Part shown: positions 6,762 to 14,176 of the stretch, in pieces | Layout: every line of letters begins with the position of its first letter | How positions within the stretch are numbered: the stretch's first letter is position 1 | DNA from: JBIOHJ01 sp044448905 | GTDB lineage: Bacteria > Bacteroidota > Bacteroidia > AKYH767-A > OLB10 | Reading direction: 5' to 3' | DNA length: 15,900 bases | Assembly (NCBI GenBank): GCA_044448905.1 | Contig: JBIOHJ010000078.1 | Span: 1-15,900 of the forward strand | The notes under the pieces: model-generated | Told to the model about the DNA's origin: nothing | The model's input: only the letters and a program-made list of their open reading frames with translations | Database searches by the model: none | Made by a program: the position numbers and the translations under genes

Positions 6762-8384
6762 TTAATCACTTATTATAATCTTCCCATTCATCCTCTCACC
6801 GGTTTTTTCATTGGTAATATTGAACAAATAAACCCCCGCCTGTTTATTTCCTTTTTCTAAAACAATTTTATCACCATCAGTATTAACGGTTTCCACTACC
6901 CGCCCGGTAACATCGTGAAGCGAAAAGGTAAATTTATTTTTAAGAGGGTTGGAAAAGGTGAGGGTGGAGTAGGAGGTAAGGGGATTGGGAGAAATATTAA
7001 AATCCGAAATCCGAAATTCGAAATCCGAAATTCCGGTAATGGTATCAGGATAAAGTCTAACAACCCAAAAGTCAGTAGAATTATTACAACTATTTTCGGT
7101 CTTATCACCGGAAATAATTGATTGCGAATCTCCTCCAAGCATGTAACCGCCATCGTTAGTTTCAGTGACAGAATATAAGCCATCATAACCGTTTCCGCCA
7201 ATAGTATTCTGCCATTGAATGTTACCTGATGCATTGAGCTTAATAACCCAGAAATCGGAGCCTCCCAGGCAATTTTCAGTCTTATCACCGGAAATGTTCG
7301 AATCAGATAATCCGCCCATTATATATCCTCCATCAGAAGTTTGCCTTGTATCACGAAGCGTTTCTCCACTATTGCCTCCAATAGTATTTTGCCACTGGAT
7401 GATGCCTGATGAGCTGAGCTTAACTATCCAATAATCCTCCAGCCCCTGGCTGTTTTCAGTTTTATCTCCCGAAATATTTGAATTCGATGAACCTCCTATA
7501 ATATATCCACCGTCAGGGGTTTGAAAAACGCTAAATACAGATTCATAGCTGTTTCCTCCTATAGTATTCTGCCATTGAATAGTACCGGAAGAGTCAAGCT
7601 TTACAACCCAGTAATCTGTACCCCCAATGCAATTTTCAGTTTTATCGCCTGAAATGTTTGAAAGAGATGAGCCTCCGCAGATATAGCCACCGTCAGCAGT
7701 TTGCGAAATGGAATTTAAATAATCTGTAGAATCGCCACCAATGGTATTTTGCCATTGAATAGCGCCTGCTGAATTCAGCTTCACTACCCAGTAATCAGAT
7801 CCACCCATGCTGTTTTCGGTTTTATCACCAGAAATATCAGAATTGGAATTTCCTCCGCATATATAACCACCGTCAGCAGTTTGAGCAATGCTCCATATTG
7901 CTTCAGAAAGGCTTCCTCCAATGGTATTCTGCCATTGAATATTACCCGATGAATCGAGCTTTACCACCCAATAATCATTTGCACCTAAACTGTTTTCTGT
8001 TTTATCGCCTGAAATATTTGAAGAAGACGAGCCACCGCATATATAACCCCCGTCATTTGTATTAAACATACTTTGCAAATAATCAATGTCCATTCCCCCT
8101 ATTGTATTCTGCCATTGGATACTGCCCGATGAATCGAGCTTAACTACCCAAAAGTCACCAAAACCAATTATGTTTTCAGTTTTATCACACGAAAGGATTG
8201 AAGTGGAATACCCACCGCATATAAATCCACCGTCAGCGGCCTGATTAATTGAATTCAGCCAATCGGTGCTGTTTCCTCCAAATGTATTTTGCCATTGTAT
8301 AGCAGGAGCAGTTTGAGAAAAAGAATTCAAAAGGCAAAAGGTAAAAGTCAAAAGAAGAAAAATTGCTTTCCGGAGGTTACTCAT
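6762..8384 (-). CDS. T9SS-secreted protein with seven 60-residue propeller repeats (paralogue 2)
   Basis: The 540-residue product begins with a signal peptide (MSNLRKAIFLLLTFTFCLLN, then SFSQ; cleavage near Q24). Residues ~29-448 are seven repeats of about 60 residues: IQWQNTIGG, QTADGGYICGG, SNISGDKTEN and DYWVVKLDSSGN. The last ~75 residues are a T9SS type A sorting domain (ISPNPLTSYS, HDVTGRVVE, KQAGVYLF, GKIIISD) close to that of the downstream paralogue. Repeats 1-4 carry Cys in GGYICGG or GGFICGG, while repeats 5-7 carry Ile, Met or Leu there; further Cys residues sit in or near SGDKTEN in repeats 1, 4, 6 and 7. A seven-bladed propeller displayed on or released from the cell surface is the likely form. 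Possible ligand binding is inference. Upstream are an AT-rich hairpin and a decayed repeat-A copy. Confidence 0.93.
   Translation of the reverse strand: MSNLRKAIFLLLTFTFCLLNSFSQTAPAIQWQNTFGGNSTDWLNSINQAADGGFICGGYSTSILSCDKTENIIGFGDFWVVKLDSSGSIQWQNTIGGMDIDYLQSMFNTNDGGYICGGSSSSNISGDKTENSLGANDYWVVKLDSSGNIQWQNTIGGSLSEAIWSIAQTADGGYICGGNSNSDISGDKTENSMGGSDYWVVKLNSAGAIQWQNTIGGDSTDYLNSISQTADGGYICGGSSLSNISGDKTENCIGGTDYWVVKLDSSGTIQWQNTIGGNSYESVFSVFQTPDGGYIIGGSSNSNISGDKTENSQGLEDYWIVKLSSSGIIQWQNTIGGNSGETLRDTRQTSDGGYIMGGLSDSNISGDKTENCLGGSDFWVIKLNASGNIQWQNTIGGNGYDGLYSVTETNDGGYMLGGDSQSIISGDKTENSCNNSTDFWVVRLYPDTITGISDFEFRISDFNISPNPLTSYSTLTFSNPLKNKFTFSLHDVTGRVVETVNTDGDKIVLEKGNKQAGVYLFNITNEKTGERMNGKIIISD
7000..7034. 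repeat. AAATCCGAAATTCG tandem repeat in coding linker
   Basis: Five 7-bp-like units (AAATCCG or AAATTCG) run in tandem. On the minus strand they encode ISDFEFRISDFNIS, the linker between propeller and sorting domain. The copy at the same linker in the 5060-6682 gene is more decayed. Confidence 0.8.
7042..8300 (-). repeat. Seven tandem 180-bp repeats coding propeller blades
   Basis: These are seven direct repeats of close to 60 codons each, homologous to the array at 5342-6595. Together the two genes hold 14 related 180-bp units over about 3 kb, a strong substrate for unequal recombination that would keep the frame. Confidence 0.9.
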
Positions 8385-8426
8385 TTTTCATTTCGAATAA
8401 TCAGCGGGTAAAGTAAATAATAAAAA

Positions 8427-8447
8427 AATTGCTTTATGTAAGCAATT
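8427..8447 (-). terminator. AT-rich hairpin with T-run just upstream of the 8384 start
   Basis: AATTGCTT and AAGCAATT are exact 8-bp arms around a 5-base loop. Read on the minus strand the hairpin is followed by a run of seven T. It lies 42 bp before the ATG at 8384. Only two G-C pairs make it weak; it may stop read-through from the right or act as a leader attenuator. Confidence 0.4.
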
Positions 8448-8467
8448 AGTATGATTTATAAAAAAAC

Positions 8468-8500
8468 AAAACTCCCGCAGCTTTCACCACATGGATTTAG
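8468..8500. repeat. Repeat A copy 4, degenerate
   Basis: AAAACTCCCGCAGCTTTCAC keeps the loop core seen in other copies, but the right arm reads ATGGATTTAG, so base-pairing is damaged. This copy is not next to a stop codon; it lies upstream of the 6762-8384 gene. It looks like a relic. Confidence 0.6.
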
Positions 8501-8515
8501 TTTTTTTTATAATCC

Positions 8516-8540
8516 GGCTATTAGATGGATAGACTGGCGG
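8516..8540. repeat. Repeat C copy 1 (TATTAGATGGATAGACTGG)
   Basis: A short intergenic repeat that shares TATTAGATGGATAGA with copies near 9501 and 15547. Homology stops after about 25 bp here, while the other two copies match over a longer stretch. Confidence 0.6.
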
Positions 8541-8574
8541 AAAAGAATTTTTTCCCGGAAAGGTTAGGGAAAAC

Positions 8575-8612
8575 AAAAAAGCGCCCCCGCTATAAGCGGG
8601 GGCGCTTTTTTT
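8575..8612. terminator. Strong bidirectional intrinsic terminator after the lipoprotein gene
   Basis: GCGCCCCCGC (8581-8590) pairs perfectly with GCGGGGGCGC (8596-8605) around a TATAA loop, flanked by six A on the left and seven T on the right. It lies about 55 bp past the minus-strand stop at 8667. The symmetric A/T tracts let it work on either strand. It is unrelated in sequence to the repeat-A hairpins. Confidence 0.9.
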
Positions 8613-8666
8613 GACAGGTAAAACCTAATATACCTGCCTGAATAAAACTAAACTAAATAAAACTTC

Positions 8667-9230
8667 TTAAGGAGCCCTGTCTCCATAAACCAATACGGAT
8701 ATATGAAGCATCTCTTCGGCCTTTAATCTCAGTGCATATAATTGCCTGTTTGTGCCCATGCCATCATCAGTAAGGGTTACTGTAAAATTACCGTTGCTGA
8801 AGGAAGTAAGAACGTACGGTAAATCGGCATGAGGAATATTATTTGCATCATTAGCCGTTGGAACAAAAAGATGTGACGATTCGAACATATCTTTTAAGCT
8901 CAAAAATATTTTTTCTTCAATTGTAAATGCTGCTTTTCCGAGGGTGGCTGTATTCCTGCGCCCAACAAAAATCACACTTAAATCAGAGTTAACAGTTACT
9001 TCATAATCGGGCAGCAATATGCTGCGTCCCGCAATATGATTTATTTTAAGCATTTCATAAACCGGTGCTACCGGGTTTACCGGCACTACCTTTTCGCCTG
9101 AATAAGCAGAAGCGGCTGCCGGTTCCGGTTGCATGGTATTATCTTTCTGGCATGCCGAAAGCATGAGCAGAATAATTGGTACTGCAACGCAGGCTTGCAG
9201 CTTGTGTAATATATTTTCTGGTGTTTTCAT
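8667..9230 (-). CDS. Putative lipoprotein with DUF6438-like domain
   Basis: The 187-residue product has a type II signal peptide with a lipobox, LMLSAC, so Cys27 would be lipidated. After a Pro/Ala-rich spacer (about 30-55), residues ~60-175 show PDYEVTVNSDLSVIFVGRRN, GKAAFTIEE, DMFESSHLF and ADLPYVLTSFSNGNFTVTL. This order resembles DUF6438, an uncharacterised domain in Bacteroidota lipoproteins; I judge this from memory of the family pattern, so it is moderate. No catalytic motif is seen. It stands alone on the minus strand, with a TTG-N19-TAGCTTTT promoter-like pair at 9310-9339 and a strong terminator after it. Envelope anchoring is likely; function is unknown. It shares no repeats or sorting domain with its neighbours. 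Confidence 0.8.
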   Translation of the reverse strand: MKTPENILHKLQACVAVPIILLMLSACQKDNTMQPEPAAASAYSGEKVVPVNPVAPVYEMLKINHIAGRSILLPDYEVTVNSDLSVIFVGRRNTATLGKAAFTIEEKIFLSLKDMFESSHLFVPTANDANNIPHADLPYVLTSFSNGNFTVTLTDDGMGTNRQLYALRLKAEEMLHISVLVYGDRAP

Positions 9231-9309
9231 GGTTTTAATTTTTTTAGATTATTTTTTAAAATTCGTCCTGTCTTTTTTCTTTGCTATAATTTTATTTTTT
9301 CACTTTTAT

Positions 9310-9339
9310 AAAAGCTAAACGTTAAAATAAATTACTCAA
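9310..9339 (-). promoter_or_regulatory. Candidate Bacteroidota-type promoter for the lipoprotein gene
   Basis: On the minus strand TTG (9339-9337) is followed after exactly 19 bases by TAGCTTTT (9317-9310), one mismatch from TAnnTTTG. The distance to the ATG at 9230 would give a leader of roughly 70 bases. No transcription data support it. Confidence 0.4.
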
Positions 9340-9437
9340 CATTTGTGCCTTCTGAAAAAAAATCACATTAAATATTTTAACAAATTTATTTTCAGTTTTT
9401 TAATTACCATATAATAATACTTAAACAGTTTAGCTTT
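9311..9437. repeat. Inverted repeats bounding a ~127-bp AT-rich segment
   Basis: AAAGCTAAAC (9311-9320) and GTTTAGCTTT (9428-9437) are exact inverted copies; similarity extends inward to about 20 bp with one gap and a few mismatches. The segment could be a small non-autonomous element or two facing promoter-like sequences. No target-site duplication is evident. Confidence 0.4.
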
Positions 9438-9500
9438 CTCATTATGGGAAAATTTTACAACTACAAAATCAATTTGTGGAAAAATAATGTCCCATCAACC

Positions 9501-9547
9501 AGCTATTTGATGGATAGATTGTTTGGGTGTGTGGTTGGGATGGAGAG
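9501..9547. repeat. Repeat C copy 2
   Basis: Shares GATGGATAGATTG, then TTTGG, TGT, TGGTTGGG and TGG with the copy at 15547-15599 over about 45 bp, with small gaps. It is intergenic and has no open frame. Confidence 0.65.
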
Positions 9548-9586
9548 AAAATTTTAAAAAGCAGTAAATGGTAGATTAGGGTTATA

Positions 9587-9615
9587 ACCTGACAGGGGCT
9601 CGCGACCTGTCAGGT
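9587..9615. repeat. ACCTGACAGG / CCTGTCAGGT inverted repeat
   Basis: Ten-base perfect arms flank GGCTCGCGA. Similar CCTGACAGG palindromes recur in Bacteroidota intergenic DNA as far as I recall, so this is probably a copy of a dispersed palindromic repeat. It adjoins the terminator after the 9678 gene. Confidence 0.6.
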
Positions 9616-9619
9616 AAAA

Positions 9620-9666
9620 TAAAAAAATAAAACCCCGCAGCTTTCACCACAGGGTTTTTATTTTTT
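9620..9666. terminator. Repeat A copy 5: terminator after the 9678 gene
   Basis: The repeat-A core (9629-9659, ACCCCGCAGCTTTCACCAC then AGGGTTTT) is flanked by AAAAAAATAA on the left and TATTTTTT on the right, so the stem can extend through A-T pairs to about 14 bp with one bulge. It begins about 12 bp past the stop at 9678 and should act as a strong terminator on the minus strand. Confidence 0.78.
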
Positions 9667-9677
9667 ACAAGATATTT

Positions 9678-12600
9678 TTAATCAGTCTTTATAATTCTTA
9701 TTGCTTTTTTATTTTCACCAGCAGTAATTACCACTGAGTAAATTCCCGGGGATAATGAGGAATTATGAATTATGAATGTTGAATTATAAATTGATTGTGA
9801 TAAAACAATTTTTCCAATAACATCAAAAATTTCAATCGAAATATTTCCATCCGGTGCATTTTTTATTTCAAAAACAAAATTACCTGATGAAGGATTGGGG
9901 TGGACGGTTACATCGAAATCCTCATCTTCCTGCAACTGAAGAGAACTGATTTCATCCGTTATTTCTCTGCATGAGACTGTTACGGTAGCCACAGCAGCAG
10001 TTGTTTTGGAACAGCCGGTAAGTGTATTTGTGACAGTAACTTTATATTTCCCAGAAGTAAAAACAGTATAAGAAGAATTTGTAGCTCCGGAAATATTTAC
10101 TCCGTTTTTCTTCCATTGATAATTGCGGTTATTGGCGACAACGGCATTTAATATAACGCTATCACCTGTACAAAATATTATTGAACCGTTTGGAGTTATA
10201 GAAGCATTAGGAAGCGGATTGACAGTAACTGAAACCGCATCTGAATAGATGTTACAAAAATGTTCACCTGTTATTAAACATACATAATTTCCACTCTGTG
10301 TTGCTGTATAGCTTGATGAAGTAGCTCCCATAATATTTATGCCGTTATTTGACCACTGATAATCTGTGGCAGTACTGTCATTTGCTTTGAGAATAACACT
10401 TCCTCCTGTACAAAATGTGGTTGGACCCTGAGGCGTGATGATTGAATCGGGCAATGGATACACTGTAATAATAATTGCAGCTGATGTTTTCGAACATCCG
10501 GTAATTGTGTTTGTAACTTTTGCCTGGTAGCTTCCTGACTCGAATGCCGAATAAGATGTTTGTGTTGCACCCGGTATATCAATGTTGTTTTTTTTCCATT
10601 GATAAGTACGGTTGCCAACGGCATAAACATTTAAAACAGCATAATTGCCTTCACAAAATTCGGTGGCAGAGAATGAATAAATGCTCGCGGCCGGAAGCGA
10701 ATTAATTGCTAAGGTTACCACATTAGAAGTGGCACTACAGTAGCTGTCAGAAACTACGCAAGTATAACTGCCGGCATTTTTTGCCTGGTGTACTGAGGAA
10801 ATTTCGTTGTAAATGTTTCCTCCATCCCTTCTCCATTGATAGGTAAGGCCAGCACCTGTATTCGCGTTTAATGTTAAACTATCCTTATTGCAAATCGTAA
10901 AAGCACCTGAAGGAGAAATTACTGCGGGTGGCAGATTTCGGAAACTCACATAAACCGAATCGGAATCGCCCGGGCTGCAATTAGTATTATCAGCATACAA
11001 CAGATACCAGCCTGCTCCTTCATTATGCGTAAAGCTTATTGTATCATCAGGAAAATAAATAGTATGACTGCTTACAAATTCACCATTCTTCCACACCTTT
11101 ATATAAATTGGAAAAATACCTGATAAATTAACAGCGATTTCAGAATACGTTTGTCCCGAACAGGCTTTTATTGAATCTGCAAGGATGTCAAAGGACGGTC
11201 GCTCGAAAAAAGTAGCTTTCAAAGTGTCAGAAAAAGAAACGCAGCCATATTCATTAGTCATTTTAACTTTATAGATACTTGTATCCTGCACATAATAGTC
11301 ATAATTAGTTTCACCAGAAATTGCAGAATCATTTCTATACCACTGGTAGTGATATTCGTATTCATTTGGTGAGGCATATATTCTTAAGTTGTTGCCTTCA
11401 CAGAACGACTGAAGGTTATAAGAAACATATAAGTCAACACCCGATGGATACGCATTATTAGCATAAACGTTTTTATCCACATAACACCCTGAAGGGTTTG
11501 TTACTTTTAATTGAAAATAGCTCATGGAATGATATCCGTAAAAACTGTACAAGTCAGGCGGTGTAAAAATGCCATTGAAAGTCGACCACTGAACTGCGTT
11601 ACTGGTATCCGTATTCAATGTTATTAAAAAAGAATCATTCGGGCAGACGTATTCTTTAGAGGTTGTTACTAAGAATTGTGGAATGTCAAGAGAATTATCA
11701 ATATGTGCTGTGTCTGAATATGACTTGCAACCGTAAATATTAATTATTTCAACTGAGTAATCTCCATTTTGCTCGGCAAAAAAAGTTGAGCCATAGCTGA
11801 TAGGAAAGTAATTATAATATGGCTGATTTATATTTACTGAATCAACCATAGTTTGATTATTATAATGCCATACATAAACAGGACTTGAATAGGATACCCC
11901 TTCCAGCTTAATAAGAGAATTTTCCATTCCGCAATTCATAGTACCGCCATTTATCTTAAGAATAAAATTATCATCAGGCCTCCCGATTTTTAAATTTCCC
12001 TCATAATTGGGGCTTCCTTCAAATACGGGGCTTGTTGAAATGACCCGAATCCTATATTGATCATTGTTATAAACCTCAGGGATAACACATGTAATTGGAG
12101 AAGATATTCCCGAATCCACTTCGGCAACAACAATAAAATAATTTGAATAATATGAGTAATAGCCAAGCTGGACAATAAATTTATTGCCCGGATAAAATAT
12201 AACGGGGTTATATAAAAAATTAACTGTAATTGTATCTCCGGTACAATAGCTGTTTTTATTCGGGAATATGTTTTGAGTTTGAATTTCATTAGAACAAACT
12301 TTCACATAAACATTCTTTGTTGTATCAATGGTTTGATAACAGGGAGGCGCACTGGTAATATGAAGATTTATAGGATGAGAACCTGCACCTGCAGAATCGG
12401 GGTAAAACCGATTGTTATAAATATAGTTCCCCGAAAAAACACCATTAAGGTAATCCGAAACTAAATCAAATGGCCCGGAATTGGTACATAATGTATCAGG
12501 AATATAAAAATTAATTGGCCACTGTATACCTCCTGCATAAACATCTTTCATTTCGATTTTATTGAAACAATTTGTCGAGGTATCGGTGACAATAACAAAA

Positions 12601-14162
12601 TAATCCTCACCATATGCGCCCGATAATGTCAGGCTATCGTTAGAACCATAAATGGAATAAAAGCCATTCATTCCATAATCATTTTTAAACCAACTGTATG
12701 TAAAGTTTCCGGCTGGTTTCACAGCAAGCACAAGCGGAGTACATGAAGTTTGGGAAGGTAAATACTGATTACTCGGAACAACATCAACTTGTGGCGGGTA
12801 AACAAATTGATTAATTACGGGAGACGGGCTACCGGTAATTTGCGGAGTATTTGCAGAAACCCGAATCTTATAGTTACCATTTGTGATATTGAAGAATGGT
12901 GTGTTGGTTTCAATAGGTGAACGAATACCCGTTCCAATTAAGAGTGGATTGGCAAAACTTCCGTTTCCATCTGATAATTCTGCTATGAAACCATTCGTAT
13001 ATGAAACATGGTATTGATTTAAAGTAAAAGGGATATTTGTTGTACTTTCTTTGCATAACGCGTTAATAGTATTAGTAGTGATATGAGGATTAAACGGATG
13101 CTCCTGATTTATTTTTCCTACCATAACTGAGCTTACCGGACATTGAATTCCAGTTAGCGCACCCGGCATATAATATGTTGAAGGGGGTACAAATAGTTTT
13201 ACCGGTACGTAACTATTATTTTCAGATTTATGAGTGGTGTAATTACATGAAAAATAAATATTATCTTTTTTATCAAGACGCAATCCACCGAAAATCGTTC
13301 CTGTTAGCTTGGTTCTCCATAATTCATACTGTGAACCATATTTGATAAGAAAACTGTCTTTTCGTTCATAATAATTATCATCACTGTCGAAAAATAAAAT
13401 AGAATTAGCAAGATTGGGATAAGAGGCAATAAGGTTACCGTTAGCCTGGTTGTGTTCTTCAATTGAATTCTGGTTATACACAAAACACCGGTTTCCGTTT
13501 GTTTGAAATTCGGAAGTTGTATTTAACTGCCAAGCGAGATTTCCATTACTTTTATATTTTTTTATTCCAGTTAAATTTTGAATGTAATAACTGAAATTAT
13601 CATTTGCAATAACCTTAATTCCCCCACCAGCACGAGCCCAAACTAATAATCCATCAGGCGAATATTGTTTTATCGAATCATTGTTCAATACATAAGAATA
13701 TCCTGAAGAATTTATTGAAATTCTGTTTCCTGATGTCACAAACGCCCAAAGAGGTTGTCCTATAGTATCAATCTTTAATAATGCGTAATTATTAGCATCG
13801 GTGGGAAGTGGAACATAAATCCCGTTAATTTCTATTGAACTGTTAAATCTGCCAAAAGCGTAAGCGTTACCGGAATTATCTCCAAAAACTACATAAGTAG
13901 GGTATGATCCATAATGAAATCCAAAACTCCAGTTGTAAGGCAATCCTTTTTTCTCTAAACGGAAGTCCGGCTGACAGGGAGTACAACCTTTTTGGCTTAT
14001 AGAAACAAAAATGTTTCCATTTCTATCACCCCCGGCAAGTCCTCCGCTAACTTGGCTGTAACAGGCTCCATTACCTGTTGCAATCACATAACTAGTATCA
14101 TAATACTGCCCCCAACAATTTGTAAAAACAAAAAGAAAAACAATAGGAAATATTTTTTTCAT
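9678..14162 (-). CDS. Large T9SS-secreted protein: propeller-like N-terminus plus many Ig-like domains
   Basis: The 1494-residue product starts with a signal peptide (MKKIFPIVFLFVFTNCWGQ, cleaved near residue 19). Residues ~20-310 hold roughly seven irregular beta-strand units with NGNIF, GNAYAFG, SPDGLLVWA and KDNIYFS signatures, suggesting a PQQ/SBBP-like propeller; a GCTPCQ motif lies near residue 60. The middle (~350-1070) is a chain of divergent Ig-like or PKD-like modules rich in Tyr, Asn and Ser. Four clear Ig-like domains follow at about 1078-1156, 1157-1237, 1238-1317 and 1318-1397, with cores such as YQWKKNG and ISGATNSSY. Residues ~1418-1494 are a T9SS type A sorting domain (VHPNPSSGNF, FDVIGKIV, SPGIYS). 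The C-terminus closely matches that of the 1101-4877 product, including RIIKT-E/D. Surface display or adhesion is inferred. A TAGCTTTG box lies 15 bp before the start. Confidence 0.92.
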   Translation of the reverse strand: MKKIFPIVFLFVFTNCWGQYYDTSYVIATGNGACYSQVSGGLAGGDRNGNIFVSISQKGCTPCQPDFRLEKKGLPYNWSFGFHYGSYPTYVVFGDNSGNAYAFGRFNSSIEINGIYVPLPTDANNYALLKIDTIGQPLWAFVTSGNRISINSSGYSYVLNNDSIKQYSPDGLLVWARAGGGIKVIANDNFSYYIQNLTGIKKYKSNGNLAWQLNTTSEFQTNGNRCFVYNQNSIEEHNQANGNLIASYPNLANSILFFDSDDNYYERKDSFLIKYGSQYELWRTKLTGTIFGGLRLDKKDNIYFSCNYTTHKSENNSYVPVKLFVPPSTYYMPGALTGIQCPVSSVMVGKINQEHPFNPHITTNTINALCKESTTNIPFTLNQYHVSYTNGFIAELSDGNGSFANPLLIGTGIRSPIETNTPFFNITNGNYKIRVSANTPQITGSPSPVINQFVYPPQVDVVPSNQYLPSQTSCTPLVLAVKPAGNFTYSWFKNDYGMNGFYSIYGSNDSLTLSGAYGEDYFVIVTDTSTNCFNKIEMKDVYAGGIQWPINFYIPDTLCTNSGPFDLVSDYLNGVFSGNYIYNNRFYPDSAGAGSHPINLHITSAPPCYQTIDTTKNVYVKVCSNEIQTQNIFPNKNSYCTGDTITVNFLYNPVIFYPGNKFIVQLGYYSYYSNYFIVVAEVDSGISSPITCVIPEVYNNDQYRIRVISTSPVFEGSPNYEGNLKIGRPDDNFILKINGGTMNCGMENSLIKLEGVSYSSPVYVWHYNNQTMVDSVNINQPYYNYFPISYGSTFFAEQNGDYSVEIINIYGCKSYSDTAHIDNSLDIPQFLVTTSKEYVCPNDSFLITLNTDTSNAVQWSTFNGIFTPPDLYSFYGYHSMSYFQLKVTNPSGCYVDKNVYANNAYPSGVDLYVSYNLQSFCEGNNLRIYASPNEYEYHYQWYRNDSAISGETNYDYYVQDTSIYKVKMTNEYGCVSFSDTLKATFFERPSFDILADSIKACSGQTYSEIAVNLSGIFPIYIKVWKNGEFVSSHTIYFPDDTISFTHNEGAGWYLLYADNTNCSPGDSDSVYVSFRNLPPAVISPSGAFTICNKDSLTLNANTGAGLTYQWRRDGGNIYNEISSVHQAKNAGSYTCVVSDSYCSATSNVVTLAINSLPAASIYSFSATEFCEGNYAVLNVYAVGNRTYQWKKNNIDIPGATQTSYSAFESGSYQAKVTNTITGCSKTSAAIIITVYPLPDSIITPQGPTTFCTGGSVILKANDSTATDYQWSNNGINIMGATSSSYTATQSGNYVCLITGEHFCNIYSDAVSVTVNPLPNASITPNGSIIFCTGDSVILNAVVANNRNYQWKKNGVNISGATNSSYTVFTSGKYKVTVTNTLTGCSKTTAAVATVTVSCREITDEISSLQLQEDEDFDVTVHPNPSSGNFVFEIKNAPDGNISIEIFDVIGKIVLSQSIYNSTFIIHNSSLSPGIYSVVITAGENKKAIRIIKTD
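9760..9793. repeat. AATTATGAA tandem repeat in the sorting-domain coding sequence
   Basis: Runs of AATTATGAATTATGAATGTT and related units encode YNSTFIIHNSS before SLSPGIYS. Position and sequence match the repeat in the 1101-4877 gene, showing that it was present before these C-termini diverged or moved between genes. Confidence 0.8.
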
Positions 14163-14176
14163 AAGTGGTAAAAAAC

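Larger units (their letters stand above)
9231..9677. other. 447-bp AT-rich intergenic region carrying several short repeats
   Basis: No convincing gene is present. From left to right it holds a promoter-like pair for the lipoprotein gene, a ~127-bp stretch bounded by inverted repeats, a copy of repeat C, a CCTGACAGG inverted repeat and a repeat-A terminator. The rest is AT-rich sequence without structure I can recognise. Confidence 0.7.

Noticed and set aside
6683..6769. 29-residue N-terminal extension of the 5060-6682 gene
   Set aside because: It reads through the repeat-A hairpin, overlaps the upstream stop, and would bury the signal peptide; the ATG at 6682 gives a normal signal peptide and the same 540-residue length as the paralogue.
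5342..8300. Assembly artefact from repeats
   Set aside because: Units differ from each other throughout, both genes have distinct consensus sequences and intact frames, so a collapsed or duplicated assembly is not indicated.
9133..9318. 61-codon plus-strand ORF with a hydrophobic tail
   Set aside because: Its first half is antisense to the lipoprotein signal peptide and its second half is AT-rich intergenic DNA, which gives Phe/Ile/Leu codons by composition.
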